Of a DNA stretch of 64,000 nt, positions 8,595 through 17,500 are shown in pieces. The notes under the pieces were generated by a model, which saw only the letters and a program-made list of their open reading frames with translations, was not told the DNA's origin and searched no databases. Position 1 is the first letter of the stretch, and each line of letters starts with the position of its first letter. This stretch comes from Oscillospiraceae bacterium (GTDB taxonomy: Bacteria; Bacillota; Clostridia; Oscillospirales; Acutalibacteraceae): assembly GCA_015066085.1 (NCBI GenBank), contig SVPA01000001.1:62001-126000 (forward strand). Direction: 5' to 3'. Position numbers and translations under genes: made by a program.

Positions 8595-9162
8595 GGATTT
8601 CTCCTATGCAACTTCCGGGGATTTGAGCAGCGTTAGCCTCGTCGGTGTCAAGATGCATTGCAAGGGCATAACTGTCGGAAACACGGGCAACAACATCGCC
8701 GAAGATAAGGCTTCTGTCGGCGGTAGGAATTTTAACAGATACAACCTGACTGTCGGTTATTCCGTACTTCTCAGCGTCGGCAGTTGTCATATGAATATGG
8801 CGCTTTGCAACGATAACGCCCTCGGTCAGTTCAACCTCACCGGCGGGACCGATAAGTTTACAAGGAGCGCTATCCTTAACATCGCCCGACTCACGAATAG
8901 GGGCTTTAACACCGATAGCACGGGCATCGGTAAGAGAGATTTCAACCTGGGTGGCTTTACGGCAGGGACCAAGGATAGAAACACCTGCAAGTTCTTTTTT
9001 AGGACCGACAACGGTTACACGCTCTTCACAAGCGTACTGACCGGGTTGAGAAAGGTCTTTTTTGGGGGTAAGTTTATAGCCCTTGCCGAAAAGTATTTCA
9101 AGATGCTCTTCGCTAACATGTACATGACGGGCGGAAATTTCAACTAAAACTTCTTTAACCAT
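8587..9162 (-). CDS. pduL: Phosphate propanoyltransferase / phosphotransacylase (PduL type)
   Basis: PduL exchanges the CoA of an acyl-CoA for phosphate, leading to acyl phosphate and then ATP. The 191-aa protein shows the duplicated PduL fold and the metal-binding histidine motifs ARHVHVSEEH (near the N-terminus) and AKRHIHM (about residue 125). I use ATG 9162, because AAAGGAG lies 8 nt before it; a longer frame would begin upstream of that site. There are no microcompartment shell genes nearby, and no encapsulation-peptide-like N-terminal extension, so this is probably the housekeeping acetate-forming enzyme. Confidence 0.93.
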   Translation of the reverse strand: MVKEVLVEISARHVHVSEEHLEILFGKGYKLTPKKDLSQPGQYACEERVTVVGPKKELAGVSILGPCRKATQVEISLTDARAIGVKAPIRESGDVKDSAPCKLIGPAGEVELTEGVIVAKRHIHMTTADAEKYGITDSQVVSVKIPTADRSLIFGDVVARVSDSYALAMHLDTDEANAAQIPGSCIGEILD

Positions 9163-9247
9163 AATAAAAACTCCTTTAGGCAAATTGTATTACAGACAAA
9201 TTATACCACATATTTACAGAATAATAAAGAACATATTTAAAAAATAA

Positions 9248-9282
9248 TCAAAAAAATAACGGACAACCTAAAGTCGTCCGTT
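9248..9282 (-). terminator. Ferredoxin gene terminator
   Basis: On the minus strand AACGGACGAC pairs with GTTGTCCGTT (one G-U pair) around a short loop, followed by ATTTTTTT. Confidence 0.88.
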
Positions 9283-9293
9283 AAGGTTAAAAA

Positions 9294-9464
9294 TTAAGCC
9301 TCAGCAATAGCGTCTACGGGGCAACCAGCAGCACAAGCACCGCAATCAATGCACTTATCAGCATCAATAACGAACTGGGTATCACCCTCGCTGATTGCTT
9401 CTACAGGACAGCCTGCAGCACAAGCACCGCAACTAATGCAAGCGTCGGAAATTTTGTATGCCAT
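9294..9464 (-). CDS. 2[4Fe-4S] ferredoxin, clostridial type
   Basis: This 56-aa protein is a classic low-potential electron carrier. Two near-identical halves each hold C-x2-C-x2-C-x3-C-P (cysteines 9, 12, 15, 19 and 38, 41, 44, 48), enough for two [4Fe-4S] clusters. AAGGAGGTG precedes the ATG. The gene stands alone, with its own promoter and terminator. Likely partners are the pyruvate:ferredoxin oxidoreductase at about 25 kb and other anaerobic redox enzymes. Confidence 0.97.
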   Translation of the reverse strand: MAYKISDACISCGACAAGCPVEAISEGDTQFVIDADKCIDCGACAAGCPVDAIAEA

Positions 9465-9493
9465 TTAAAATACACCTCCTTGTATCTGCTTAT

Positions 9494-9521
9494 ATTTTAT
9501 CACATACTTACTAAAATGCAA
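9494..9521 (-). promoter_or_regulatory. Ferredoxin gene promoter
   Basis: On the minus strand TTGCAT (9521-9516) and TAAAAT (9499-9494) are 16 nt apart, about 30 nt before the start codon. Confidence 0.65.
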
Positions 9522-9531
9522 GTAAATTTTA

Positions 9532-10383
9532 TCAGATTTCTTGCTCTTCGGGTTTTGGCGCGGGTTTTTTGTTTTTTCCGCGAGAAAGAAGTTCAACCTC
9601 GCTTCTATGAACCTTAATTGGAGCAGCGTCCTCCCCTATTCGAACATAGAGGTTTCCGGTTAAGGGGTTTTCGTCTACAACCGTTCCGTTTCCTGAAACA
9701 GTTTTAACATAGGAGCCTACGGGAGGAGTTATAGAATTTAAATACTCATAGGCTTCCTGTTCATATTTAAGGCAGCACATAAGTCTTCCGCAACTTCCCG
9801 AAATTTTGGTCGGGTTTAAAGAAAGACCCTGTTCTTTTGCCATTTTGATAGAAACCGGCTGAAAATCGTCAAGGAAACGGGCGCAACAGAAAGGCTGACC
9901 GCAAATTCCAAGTCCGCCGAGCATTTTGGCTTCGTCACGCACGCCGATTTGTCTTAGTTCAATTCGGGTATGGAAACTTGAAGCAAGGTCTTTAACAAGG
10001 TCCCTAAAGTCGACCCGTCCGTCACTTGTAAAGTAGAAAAGGATTTTAGTTCCGTCAAAGGCATATTCAACATCGACAAGTTTCATATCAAGCCTATGTT
10101 CCAAAATCTTTTTCTCGCAGAGTTTAAAGGCTTCGTCGGCTTTTTTGCGGTTTTCTTCCATTTTTCGTTTGTCTACCGAGTCGGCAAGTCTAAGAACCTT
10201 TTTAAGAGGCTTAACGATTTTAATATCGTCAACCTGTTTTACCCCTTCGCAGACGGTAGCACACTCAACACCTCTTGAGGTTTCCACCACAACGATATCA
10301 CCGACATTGGCAGTTATTCCGGCAGGGTCGAAAAAATAGGCTCTGCCGTCGGTTTTAAATTTAACAGAGATTACCTCGGTCAT
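9532..10383 (-). CDS. ricT: RicT/YaaT family PSP1-domain protein
   Basis: RicT is part of the Fe-S-containing Y-complex that supports RNase Y-dependent mRNA maturation and, in Bacillus, sporulation and competence. The 283-aa protein has the PSP1 core and the conserved cysteine-rich part GICGQPFCCARF followed by SGSCGRLMCCLKYE (about residues 155-205), which includes the cluster ligands. The C-terminus is lysine/proline rich. It follows holB by 15 nt; the holB-ricT order is also found in Bacillus (holB-yaaT), which supports the assignment. The other Y-complex members, RicA and RicF, are not in this window. Confidence 0.93.
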   Translation of the reverse strand: MTEVISVKFKTDGRAYFFDPAGITANVGDIVVVETSRGVECATVCEGVKQVDDIKIVKPLKKVLRLADSVDKRKMEENRKKADEAFKLCEKKILEHRLDMKLVDVEYAFDGTKILFYFTSDGRVDFRDLVKDLASSFHTRIELRQIGVRDEAKMLGGLGICGQPFCCARFLDDFQPVSIKMAKEQGLSLNPTKISGSCGRLMCCLKYEQEAYEYLNSITPPVGSYVKTVSGNGTVVDENPLTGNLYVRIGEDAAPIKVHRSEVELLSRGKNKKPAPKPEEQEI

Positions 10384-10398
10384 ATATTCCTCTTTCTT

Positions 10399-11334
10399 CT
10401 ATGATTTATTCTTTACAGCCGAAAGTTTTGAAACAAGTGCCGTAAAGTATAAACTCAGATTTATATTTGTTATAAGGGTTGGTTTAAGGTCGCAAACAAC
10501 CCTGTACATATCGGTATATTCCCTTGCCGTATTGCTTAAATGACGGCAATCTTTAATTTTACTTAAAAGAATTTCACAAAGTTCTTCAGTAAATTTTTCG
10601 GTTTCTACACGGTCTTTTTCAAGCGGTGCCGTAAAGAGCAAGGCAGAAAGGGTTTCCCCCGATTCTACCGCATTAAAAAAGTTTACCGCAGCCGTTTTCC
10701 CGGCACTCTCTTTGGTGCCTTTTTTTCGTTTGAGCACCTTGCCGATGTTATTCTTTTCTTCTGTCAGAAGAGTTCTTGCCTTGTCTTCGCTCATTTTATG
10801 GTAAGAAGTCAGGTATTTTACCGCTTCGTCCTGACTTGGAGTGTTAAGCGAAAGAATCAAACAACGGGAGACAACCGTTTCAAGCAGATTATCAGCCGAT
10901 AAGGCAATAAGAACAAACACAACATCACTCGGCGGGTCTTCAAGGACCTTTAAGAGAGAGTTTTGAGAGGACGGATTCATAGTGTCCGCCTGTTCAATTA
11001 TAAAGGCTCGTCTAGAGGCGGTATGGGCAGAACGATAGGCGGTTGAACGAAGATTTCGGACCTGTTCAACCACTATATTCTTGCGTTTGGGCTCGGGGGC
11101 AACCGTTTCTATGTCGGGGTGGGTGTTTGCATCGGCAAGATGACAGTTGCGGCAAGAATTACACGGAGGCACACTGCTTTCGCAGACCGCCGCCTTTGCG
11201 ATATATTTAGCGAGAGTTCTTTTTCCCGTTCCCTTTTCTCCCTCAATTATAATTGCGTGAGGAAGTCTGTTAGACGAAATAAGAGCATCTATTGTTTCGC
11301 AAATTCTTTTGTTTCCTACAAGGGGAAAATTCAT
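10399..11334 (-). CDS. holB: DNA polymerase III delta' subunit
   Basis: This 311-aa AAA+ protein is part of the clamp loader of the replicative polymerase. It has a Walker A-like GEKGTGKRTLA motif at about residues 33-43, a zinc-binding cysteine group (CESSVPPCNSCRNC, about 51-64) and an arginine-finger region around VVSRC. The start ATG overlaps the trpS stop by 4 nt, and ricT follows, so trpS-holB-ricT is one transcription unit. Confidence 0.93.
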   Translation of the reverse strand: MNFPLVGNKRICETIDALISSNRLPHAIIIEGEKGTGKRTLAKYIAKAAVCESSVPPCNSCRNCHLADANTHPDIETVAPEPKRKNIVVEQVRNLRSTAYRSAHTASRRAFIIEQADTMNPSSQNSLLKVLEDPPSDVVFVLIALSADNLLETVVSRCLILSLNTPSQDEAVKYLTSYHKMSEDKARTLLTEEKNNIGKVLKRKKGTKESAGKTAAVNFFNAVESGETLSALLFTAPLEKDRVETEKFTEELCEILLSKIKDCRHLSNTAREYTDMYRVVCDLKPTLITNINLSLYFTALVSKLSAVKNKS

Positions 11335-12329
11335 AACACAAAACCAACTTTTTTCATTGCTTTTGAAAGGGTTTTTCTTGCAACATAACCTGCTTTATCG
11401 GCACCCTCACGGTAAAGGGATTCAAGGGCGGCTTTATCTTTAATGATAGCGTCATATTTTTCTCTTATAGGACGGAGTTCTTCAACAACCGCCTCGCCTA
11501 CGGCTTTCTTGAAATCGCCGTAGCCCTTGCCCTCAAATTCAGCAGTTATAAGGTCGGCAGATTTGCCTGTAACAGCAGAGTAAATGCCGATAAGGTTATT
11601 TATTCCGAGTTTATCTTCACCGACACAAACCTTTGAGTCACTGTCGGTAACGGCACGTTTGAATTTTCGCATAATATCGTCAGGGGTGTCGAGAATTGCA
11701 ACCCAGGAATTAAGGTTTTCGTCCGATTTTGACATTTTTTTAGCGGGGTCCTGAAGCGACATAACACGGGCACCGACCTTAGCAATATAAGGTTCGGGCA
11801 CAGTGAAAACATCGCCGTAAATTCCGTTGAAACGCTCGGCAATATCACGGGCGATTTCGAGGTGTTGCTTCTGGTCGGCACCTACCGGTACAAAGTCGGG
11901 CTTATAAAGTAAAATATCGGCCGCCATTAAAACGGGATAGGAGAAAAGACCGACATTGACATTATCGGCATGTTTTGCCGACTTGTCCTTAAACTGAGTC
12001 ATTCGGGACATTTCGCCAAACTGGGTATAACAAGAAAGCAGCCAGGCAAGTTGACTGTGAGCAGGTACGTGCGACTGAATAAAAAGGGTTGACTTTTCAG
12101 GGTCAAGACCAAGCGCTAACATAAGGGCGTAGGTAGAATAAATCTGCTGACGCAGTTTAGCGGGTTCTTGCCTTACGGTTATTGCGTGAAGGTCGGCAAC
12201 CGCAAAGGTGCAGTCAAACTCTTCTTGCATATTTTTCCAGTTTTTAAGCGCACCCAGATAGTTTCCGAGGGTTAACATTCCGCTCGGCTGGATACAACTT
12301 AAAACCTTTTTCTTTGCTTCATTTTCCAT
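11331..12329 (-). CDS. trpS: Tryptophanyl-tRNA synthetase
   Basis: The 332-aa class I synthetase has SCIQPSGMLTLGNYLGAL (HIGH-like TLGN) near the N-terminus and KKMSKSDENL (KMSKS loop) at about residue 197. Length is standard. It heads the trpS-holB-ricT operon from its own promoter. The leader is about 45 nt, far too short for a T-box, so tRNA-dependent antitermination is unlikely. Confidence 0.97.
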   Translation of the reverse strand: MENEAKKKVLSCIQPSGMLTLGNYLGALKNWKNMQEEFDCTFAVADLHAITVRQEPAKLRQQIYSTYALMLALGLDPEKSTLFIQSHVPAHSQLAWLLSCYTQFGEMSRMTQFKDKSAKHADNVNVGLFSYPVLMAADILLYKPDFVPVGADQKQHLEIARDIAERFNGIYGDVFTVPEPYIAKVGARVMSLQDPAKKMSKSDENLNSWVAILDTPDDIMRKFKRAVTDSDSKVCVGEDKLGINNLIGIYSAVTGKSADLITAEFEGKGYGDFKKAVGEAVVEELRPIREKYDAIIKDKAALESLYREGADKAGYVARKTLSKAMKKVGFVL

Positions 12330-12374
12330 TTAAAAAACCTCTTGATTTAAAAAGGATTATAATTTTACCAATAC

Positions 12375-12403
12375 ATTATACAACAACAAACCGAATACGG
12401 CAA
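12375..12403 (-). promoter_or_regulatory. trpS operon promoter
   Basis: On the minus strand TTGCCG (12403-12398) and TATAAT (12380-12375) are 17 nt apart. Confidence 0.78.
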
Positions 12404-12453
12404 GAAAAATATGCGAACTATTTATATTAATAATATTATTGTTACGATTTTTG

Positions 12454-12482
12454 TTGATATATGTAAAGTTTTTTGGTATAAT
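12454..12482 (+). promoter_or_regulatory. thyX operon promoter
   Basis: TTGATA (12454-12459) and TATAAT (12477-12482) are 17 nt apart, about 35 nt before the thyX start codon. It probably drives the gene run that follows. Confidence 0.85.
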
Positions 12483-12517
12483 AAAGCAAATTATAGTCTT
12501 CTAAAAGGAGAATTGAG

Positions 12518-13282
12518 ATGGTCAAAGTAACCCTTATTTCACACACACCAAACCCCGAAGCAACCGTGGCAGCCGCCGCAAAACTTTGTTATTCTCCCTC
12601 AACCATTGAAACGATAATGGACGGGCTTACCCCCGAAAAAACCGCTTCGTTTGTAGAAATGCTTTCCGAAATAGGTCACGAAAGCCCGATTGAACACGTA
12701 TCTTTCACTTTTGGAGTGGAGGGTATTTCAAGGGCTTGTTCGCACCAACTTGTTCGCCACAGAATTGCCTCCTATTCACAAAAGAGTCAGCGTTATGTCA
12801 GCGAGGACAGTTTTGAATATGTAATCCCCCCCGAAGTTGAGGCTATACCCGAAGCGAAGGAAGAATTTATTCGCCAAATGGAAGCGATTGACGAGGGTTA
12901 TAAACGACTTGCAAACCTTTTAACAGAGCAACATAAAAAGGTATTTATAAGCGAAGGTTTAGAAGAAAAAGAAGCCGAAAAAAGAGCAAAGAAAAAGGCT
13001 TTTGAAGACGCCCGTTTCTTGCTTCCCAACGCTTGTGAAACAAAGATTGTTGTTACAATGAACGCAAGAAGTCTTATGAACTTTTTCCGTCACCGCTGTT
13101 GCAACCGAGCACAATGGGAAATTAAAGAGGTTGCCGACCAAATGCTGTCTTTAGTCCTAGGAGTTGCTCCAAATCTGTTTAAAAACGCAGGACCGTCCTG
13201 TGTTTCGGGCGGATGTCCCGAAGGCAAAATGACCTGCGGAAAGATTAAAGAAGTTAGAGAATTTTATAAGGAAATGAAATAA
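12518..13282 (+). CDS. thyX: Flavin-dependent thymidylate synthase
   Basis: ThyX makes dTMP from dUMP with methylene-THF and FAD/NADPH. The ThyX motif RHRxxSxxxxSxR is intact as [13 protein letters not shown] at about residues 80-92. The 254-aa length is normal. AAAAGGAG precedes ATG 12518. A thymidylate kinase follows after only 2 nt, so the two steps to dTDP are cotranscribed; a folate enzyme lies further along the same run. Confidence 0.97.
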   Translation: MVKVTLISHTPNPEATVAAAAKLCYSPSTIETIMDGLTPEKTASFVEMLSEIGHESPIEHVSFTFGVEGISRACSHQLVRHRIASYSQKSQRYVSEDSFEYVIPPEVEAIPEAKEEFIRQMEAIDEGYKRLANLLTEQHKKVFISEGLEEKEAEKRAKKKAFEDARFLLPNACETKIVVTMNARSLMNFFRHRCCNRAQWEIKEVADQMLSLVLGVAPNLFKNAGPSCVSGGCPEGKMTCGKIKEVREFYKEMK

Positions 13283-13284
13283 TT

Positions 13285-13947
13285 ATGGGAAAACTTATAG
13301 TCATTGAGGGACTTGACGGAAGCGGAAAATCTACCCAGTTAAATCTTTTGCCTGACAAACTTAAGGCAAAAGGAATAGACTGTCGGTCGGTTTCTTTTCC
13401 TAACTATGAAGATGATTCTTCTGCACTTGTTAAAATGTATCTTGCGGGTCAGTTCGGAAGCAAACCCGACGACGTAAACGCTTTTGCCGCCTCCTGTTTT
13501 TATGCGGTTGACCGCTACGCCTCCTTTAAGAAGGACTGGGGCAAATATTATAGCGACGGCGGAGTTATAGTTTCGGGACGCTACACTACCTCTAACGCAG
13601 TTCATCAGTGCTCAAAACTTCCGGAAACGGAGTGGGAGTCTTTTCTTTCCTGGCTTTACGATTTTGAGTACAACAAACTTGGAATTCCAAAGCCCGACAA
13701 GGTTATTTTCCTTGATATGCCGACCGAGGTTTCCCAAAAACTTCTTGACGGCAGATACAGTGCTGACGGAGGCCACAAGGATATTCACGAAAGCGATGTA
13801 GCATACCTTAACCAGTGCAGAAAAGCGGCACTTTTTACGGCAGATTATTCGGGTTGGGTTAAAATTCCCTGTGCTAAAGACTCAAATCCCCGAACCATTG
13901 AAGAAATTGCAAAAGACGTTTTAGCAGAAACTCTTAAAATTCTTTAA
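13285..13947 (+). CDS. tmk: Thymidylate kinase family protein
   Basis: This 220-aa P-loop kinase has Walker A GLDGSGKST at residues 9-17 and a DRYASF segment near residue 77 typical of the TMP kinase family. It would phosphorylate dTMP made by ThyX. Its mid region (CFYAVDRYASFKKDW, and VSGRYTTSN) follows the variant form common in Clostridia. A broader deoxynucleoside kinase role cannot be excluded. Confidence 0.88.
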   Translation: MGKLIVIEGLDGSGKSTQLNLLPDKLKAKGIDCRSVSFPNYEDDSSALVKMYLAGQFGSKPDDVNAFAASCFYAVDRYASFKKDWGKYYSDGGVIVSGRYTTSNAVHQCSKLPETEWESFLSWLYDFEYNKLGIPKPDKVIFLDMPTEVSQKLLDGRYSADGGHKDIHESDVAYLNQCRKAALFTADYSGWVKIPCAKDSNPRTIEEIAKDVLAETLKIL

Positions 13948-13959
13948 AAGGAGTTTATT

Positions 13960-14505
13960 ATGATTTATGTATTTTTAGCCGACGGTTTTGAAGAGGCAGA
14001 GGCTCTTGTTACGGTTGATATTTTAAGACGTGCAGGTTATAAAGTGACCTGTGTCGGCGTTGACAAAAAAGAAATTGTCGGCGCTCACGGAATAAAAATT
14101 ACCGCCGACATTAAGACGGGCGAATATTCCGGCGTTGATTTAGAAGGTGTTGTTTTGCCCGGCGGAATGCCCGGAACGAGAAATCTTATGGCTAACGCTA
14201 CCGTTTGCAACGCGGCTAAAACCGCCTTTAAAACCGGTAAACTTGTTTGTGCGATATGTGCTGCACCCGCAGTGCTTGGCAGACTTGGGCTTCTTAAAGG
14301 CAAGGCGGCAACCTGTTACCCGGGTTTTGAGGACGACCTTATTGGCGCACGCTATGTAAACGCTCCCTCGGTTACCGACGGAAATATTGTTACCGCAAAA
14401 GGAGCGGGGGCTGTTTTTGATTTCGGCTTTGCTATTGTTGATGCACTTGAGGGATATGTCGGCGCTTCAGACGAACTTCGGGAGTCAATGCAATGCACCC
14501 GATAG
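13960..14505 (+). CDS. DJ-1/PfpI family protein
   Basis: The 181-aa protein has the DJ-1 fold signature: FLADGFEEAEAL at the N-terminus (acidic residue near 15) and the nucleophile elbow VCAICAAP with Cys100. DJ-1 relatives act as glyoxalases or protein/nucleotide deglycases; the precise activity is unknown. AAAAGGAG precedes its ATG. It overlaps the next gene by 13 nt. Confidence 0.92.
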   Translation: MIYVFLADGFEEAEALVTVDILRRAGYKVTCVGVDKKEIVGAHGIKITADIKTGEYSGVDLEGVVLPGGMPGTRNLMANATVCNAAKTAFKTGKLVCAICAAPAVLGRLGLLKGKAATCYPGFEDDLIGARYVNAPSVTDGNIVTAKGAGAVFDFGFAIVDALEGYVGASDELRESMQCTR

Positions 14506-15080
14506 ACATAAGAAAATATAAGCAGGAACTTCGGCTTAAGTGTCGGGAAAGACGCACTAAAATGATAGCCGAAGAAAAGGCGAAACTTGACAAAAGTATT
14601 GCCGAAAATGTTCGCCGACTTAAAGAATACCGTCCTGCACAAACAATTCTCATATATATGTCGACACCCATAGAGGTTGACACGAAAGAGATTATAAAAA
14701 ACGCCTGGGACGACGGAAAAAAGGTTGCTATCCCCCGTTGTACTCCGGGCAGTCGGGATATGGAATTTCACTATATTGACAGTTTTGACTGTGTTTCTCC
14801 GGGAACCTTTTCGGTTTTAGAGCCCGACCCCGCTTTACCTGTTGTAACCGACTTTTCGGGTTGTCTTATGATAGTTCCCGGAATGCAGTTTGATATGCGA
14901 GGTTTCAGAATAGGCTACGGAAAAGGTTATTATGACAGATATATGGTAAGATTTAAAGGGATTTCGGCAGGAATTTGCTACTCTGACGAACTTAAACCCT
15001 TTATGTACCACGGAAGATATGACCGTCAGGTTGATATTGTAGTAACCGACAAAAGAATTAAAACTTGTAAAACAAGGTAG
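14493..15080 (+). CDS. 5-formyltetrahydrofolate cyclo-ligase
   Basis: This enzyme turns 5-formyl-THF into 5,10-methenyl-THF with ATP. The 195-aa protein has the basic N-terminal region (KYKQELRLKCRERR) and the C-terminal GFRIGYGKGYYDRYM substrate loop at about residues 134-148. In this operon it may help keep one-carbon folates available for ThyX, which is inference from position. The ATG lies within the last codons of the DJ-1 gene. Confidence 0.93.
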   Translation: MHPIDIRKYKQELRLKCRERRTKMIAEEKAKLDKSIAENVRRLKEYRPAQTILIYMSTPIEVDTKEIIKNAWDDGKKVAIPRCTPGSRDMEFHYIDSFDCVSPGTFSVLEPDPALPVVTDFSGCLMIVPGMQFDMRGFRIGYGKGYYDRYMVRFKGISAGICYSDELKPFMYHGRYDRQVDIVVTDKRIKTCKTR

Positions 15081-15090
15081 TTGAAAAATT

Positions 15091-16236
15091 ATGCAAGACA
15101 CTAAAATTAAGAAAATTTCGGGCAAAACCGTTTTTTTATGTTCGGTTTTGGGAGTAGTTGCGGTTATAATAATTGCTGCGGTTATAGTCCTTACTTCTGT
15201 TCTCGGAGATGTTAAGGGTTTTGGCAGAAATAAAAATGCCGACACTATAAATATTGAAATCCCCAAAGGTTCTTCGGTTACCTCTATTTCAAGCCTTTTA
15301 GAAGAAAACGAAGTTATAAAAAATGGTTTGTATTTTAAACTATACTGCCGTGTAAATAAACTGGGAAGCGATTTCAATTACGGAAGTTTCAATATTAAAG
15401 GCAACCTAAGTTATAAAGAAATTGCAGAAGTTCTATCGGGACAGACCGCCTTTGCCGAAACCAAAACGGTTGTTATTCCCGAAGGCACGGGCATATACGA
15501 TTACACAAAGGACGTAAACCATAAAGATGTCACCGTTCCGGGTATTGCAACCCTGCTTTCAAAGGCGGGAGTTTGCACAAAGGAAGATTTTTTTGAGGCT
15601 TTAGACGAGGTCAAACTTGATTCAGAGTTACTTAAAAACGTTAATAAGCAAGAGGCTTATTGTCTACTTGAGGGCTATCTTTTCCCCGACACTTACGAGT
15701 TTTACTTTTATACCGCCGAGTCATATAGTTACACCTCTAAAGAATGCGCAAAACTTGCTATTGAAAAAATGATTAAGCGTACCGAAGAGTGTTTTACCGA
15801 AGAGATGAAAGACAAGGCGGAAAATATGGGCTATTCGGTAAACGAGATTCTTACAATGGCTTCTATTATTCAGATGGAGTCGGGCAACAGCAACTCTGAA
15901 ATGGCTAATGTTGCGGCGGTTTTCTACAACCGTCTTAACAGCCCTAACTTTTCGAGTCTTGGCTCTTCGCCCACCTGCTACTATGGCTCTTTTTATAAGG
16001 GCGACGACGACCGATACGATACATATAAAATTCACGGACTGCCTCCCGGACCGCTTTGTTCGCCCGGAATTGACGCAATCAAAGCAGCCCTTGAGCCTAG
16101 TAAAAATTTCGGTTACTACTATTTTGTTACCGATAAAAACGGAAAATTTTATTATCACAAATCTCTTGCAGAACAGAGCGCTACAATAAATCGTCTGCAA
16201 CAGGAAGGCAACTGGATATATGAATATTTCAACTGA
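15091..16236 (+). CDS. mltG: Endolytic murein transglycosylase (MltG/YceG family)
   Basis: MltG cleaves nascent glycan strands next to the peptidoglycan polymerases. The 381-aa protein has one N-terminal membrane helix (about residues 12-36), a LysM-like region and the YceG catalytic domain. The catalytic glutamate is in MASIIQMESG (about residue 258). The conserved HGLPPGPLCSPG segment follows at about 313. It overlaps the U32 gene by 17 nt; in Bacillus the homologues (yrrL and yrrN/O) also lie together. Confidence 0.94.
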   Translation: MQDTKIKKISGKTVFLCSVLGVVAVIIIAAVIVLTSVLGDVKGFGRNKNADTINIEIPKGSSVTSISSLLEENEVIKNGLYFKLYCRVNKLGSDFNYGSFNIKGNLSYKEIAEVLSGQTAFAETKTVVIPEGTGIYDYTKDVNHKDVTVPGIATLLSKAGVCTKEDFFEALDEVKLDSELLKNVNKQEAYCLLEGYLFPDTYEFYFYTAESYSYTSKECAKLAIEKMIKRTEECFTEEMKDKAENMGYSVNEILTMASIIQMESGNSNSEMANVAAVFYNRLNSPNFSSLGSSPTCYYGSFYKGDDDRYDTYKIHGLPPGPLCSPGIDAIKAALEPSKNFGYYYFVTDKNGKFYYHKSLAEQSATINRLQQEGNWIYEYFN

Positions 16237-17458
16237 TAAAATCATTCTGCCCGAACTGCTTTGTCCGGCGGGAGATATTGTAAGGCTTAAAACCGCCGTA
16301 GATTTTGGAGCAGACGCCGTATATATTGCGGGGGAAGAGTTCGGTATGCGAACCGCCGCCTCAAATTTCGGCGAAGAAAATATGAGAGAGGGTATAAAAT
16401 ACGCTCACGAAAGGGGCGTAAAGGTTCATATTGCCTGTAACACTCTTCCGCACAACGACGAAATATGCCGTATTCCCGCTTTTCTTGAAATGGTTGAGGA
16501 CGCGGGGGCAGACGCCGTTATTGCGGCAGATTTAGGGACTATCGGGCTTGTTAAAAAGTACGCTCCAAAATGCGAACTGCATGTATCGGTTCAGTCGGGA
16601 GTTGTAAATTATGAAACGGCAAACGCCTTTTATAATATGGGGGCAAACCGTGTTGTAACGGCAAGAGAACTCTCCCTTTCTGAGATTGCCGAAATTAGAG
16701 CAAAAACTCCAAAAGAACTTACCCTTGAATGTTTTATGCACGGAGCAATGTGTGTTTCCTTTTCGGCAAGATGTTTGCTTTCAAGTTATATGACAGGTCG
16801 TGACGCTAACCGAGGCGACTGTGCCCAGCCCTGCCGTTGGTCATATTCGCTTGTTGAAACCAACCGAGAGGGACAGCACTTTGACATTACCGAAACCGAT
16901 AAAGGCACCTATATTCTAAACGCAAATGATTTATGTATGGCAGAACATTTAAAAGAAATGTATAAAGCCGGAATAGGAAGCCTTAAAATTGAGGGCAGAG
17001 CAAAATCGCAATACTATGTTGCGGTTACCGCAAACGCCTATAGAGGAGCCCTTGATAGTTTAAAGGAAAATTTTGAAAACTGGACTTTACCGTCTTGGGT
17101 ATCGGAAGAACTTAATAAAATCAGCCACAGAAACTATTCAACAGGTTTTTATTTCGGCACTCCGCAGAACGCCCAAACCTATCAAAACGCAGGTTATGTA
17201 AGGGATTATGCGGTTGCGGCAACGGTAGACGGATATGAGGACGGATATATTGTTGCGACCCTTAAAAACAAGTTTTTGAGAGGGGCTGAACTTGACTGTC
17301 TTTCTCCCAAAGAAGCGCCCTTTAAGGTTAAAGTTTTGGAACTTTTTGACCAGGATTTAAATCCGATTGAGTCGGCACCGCACCCCATGATGAAAATTAA
17401 AATTCCTTTTGAGCATCCTGTTAAAGCAGGCTCAATGCTCAGAATGAAATGTGATTAA
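16220..17458 (+). CDS. trhP: U32-family protein, probable tRNA hydroxylation protein TrhP
   Basis: The 412-aa protein belongs to the peptidase U32 family, whose TrhP members take part in prephenate-dependent 5-hydroxyuridine formation at tRNA position 34. It has ELLCPAGD at the N-terminus, ECFMHGAMCVSFSARCLLS (about 173-191), the cysteine-bearing RGDCAQPCRW (about 201) and SLKIEGRAKS (about 255). The cysteines probably bind an Fe-S cluster. Older annotations call it a collagenase-like protease. RlhA is the main alternative, but gene order with mltG fits TrhP. Confidence 0.88.
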   Translation: MNISTDKIILPELLCPAGDIVRLKTAVDFGADAVYIAGEEFGMRTAASNFGEENMREGIKYAHERGVKVHIACNTLPHNDEICRIPAFLEMVEDAGADAVIAADLGTIGLVKKYAPKCELHVSVQSGVVNYETANAFYNMGANRVVTARELSLSEIAEIRAKTPKELTLECFMHGAMCVSFSARCLLSSYMTGRDANRGDCAQPCRWSYSLVETNREGQHFDITETDKGTYILNANDLCMAEHLKEMYKAGIGSLKIEGRAKSQYYVAVTANAYRGALDSLKENFENWTLPSWVSEELNKISHRNYSTGFYFGTPQNAQTYQNAGYVRDYAVAATVDGYEDGYIVATLKNKFLRGAELDCLSPKEAPFKVKVLELFDQDLNPIESAPHPMMKIKIPFEHPVKAGSMLRMKCD

Positions 17459-17460
17459 AC

Positions 17461-17499
17461 AAAACCTCCCGAGTTCATACTAACTTCGGGAGGTTTTTT
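17461..17499 (+). terminator. Terminator hairpin overlapping the next gene's ribosome binding site
   Basis: AAAACCTCCCGA pairs with TCGGGAGGTTTT around a 13-nt loop and is followed by TTTTTT. The right arm contains GGGAGG (17488-17493), 7 nt before the PBP start codon at 17501. The hairpin would both end transcription and hide that ribosome binding site. Confidence 0.85.
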
Positions 17500-17500
17500 A

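Noticed and set aside
8587..9162. Bacterial microcompartment locus, because of pduL
   Set aside because: No shell proteins, aldehyde dehydrogenase or diol dehydratase genes are present, and no N-terminal targeting extension is seen.
9294..9464. Tandem repeat in DNA at the ferredoxin gene
   Set aside because: The near-identical halves are explained by the known internal duplication of clostridial ferredoxins.
12330..12420. T-box or tryptophan attenuator before trpS
   Set aside because: The leader after the promoter is only about 45 nt, with no specifier loop, T-box sequence or terminator hairpin.
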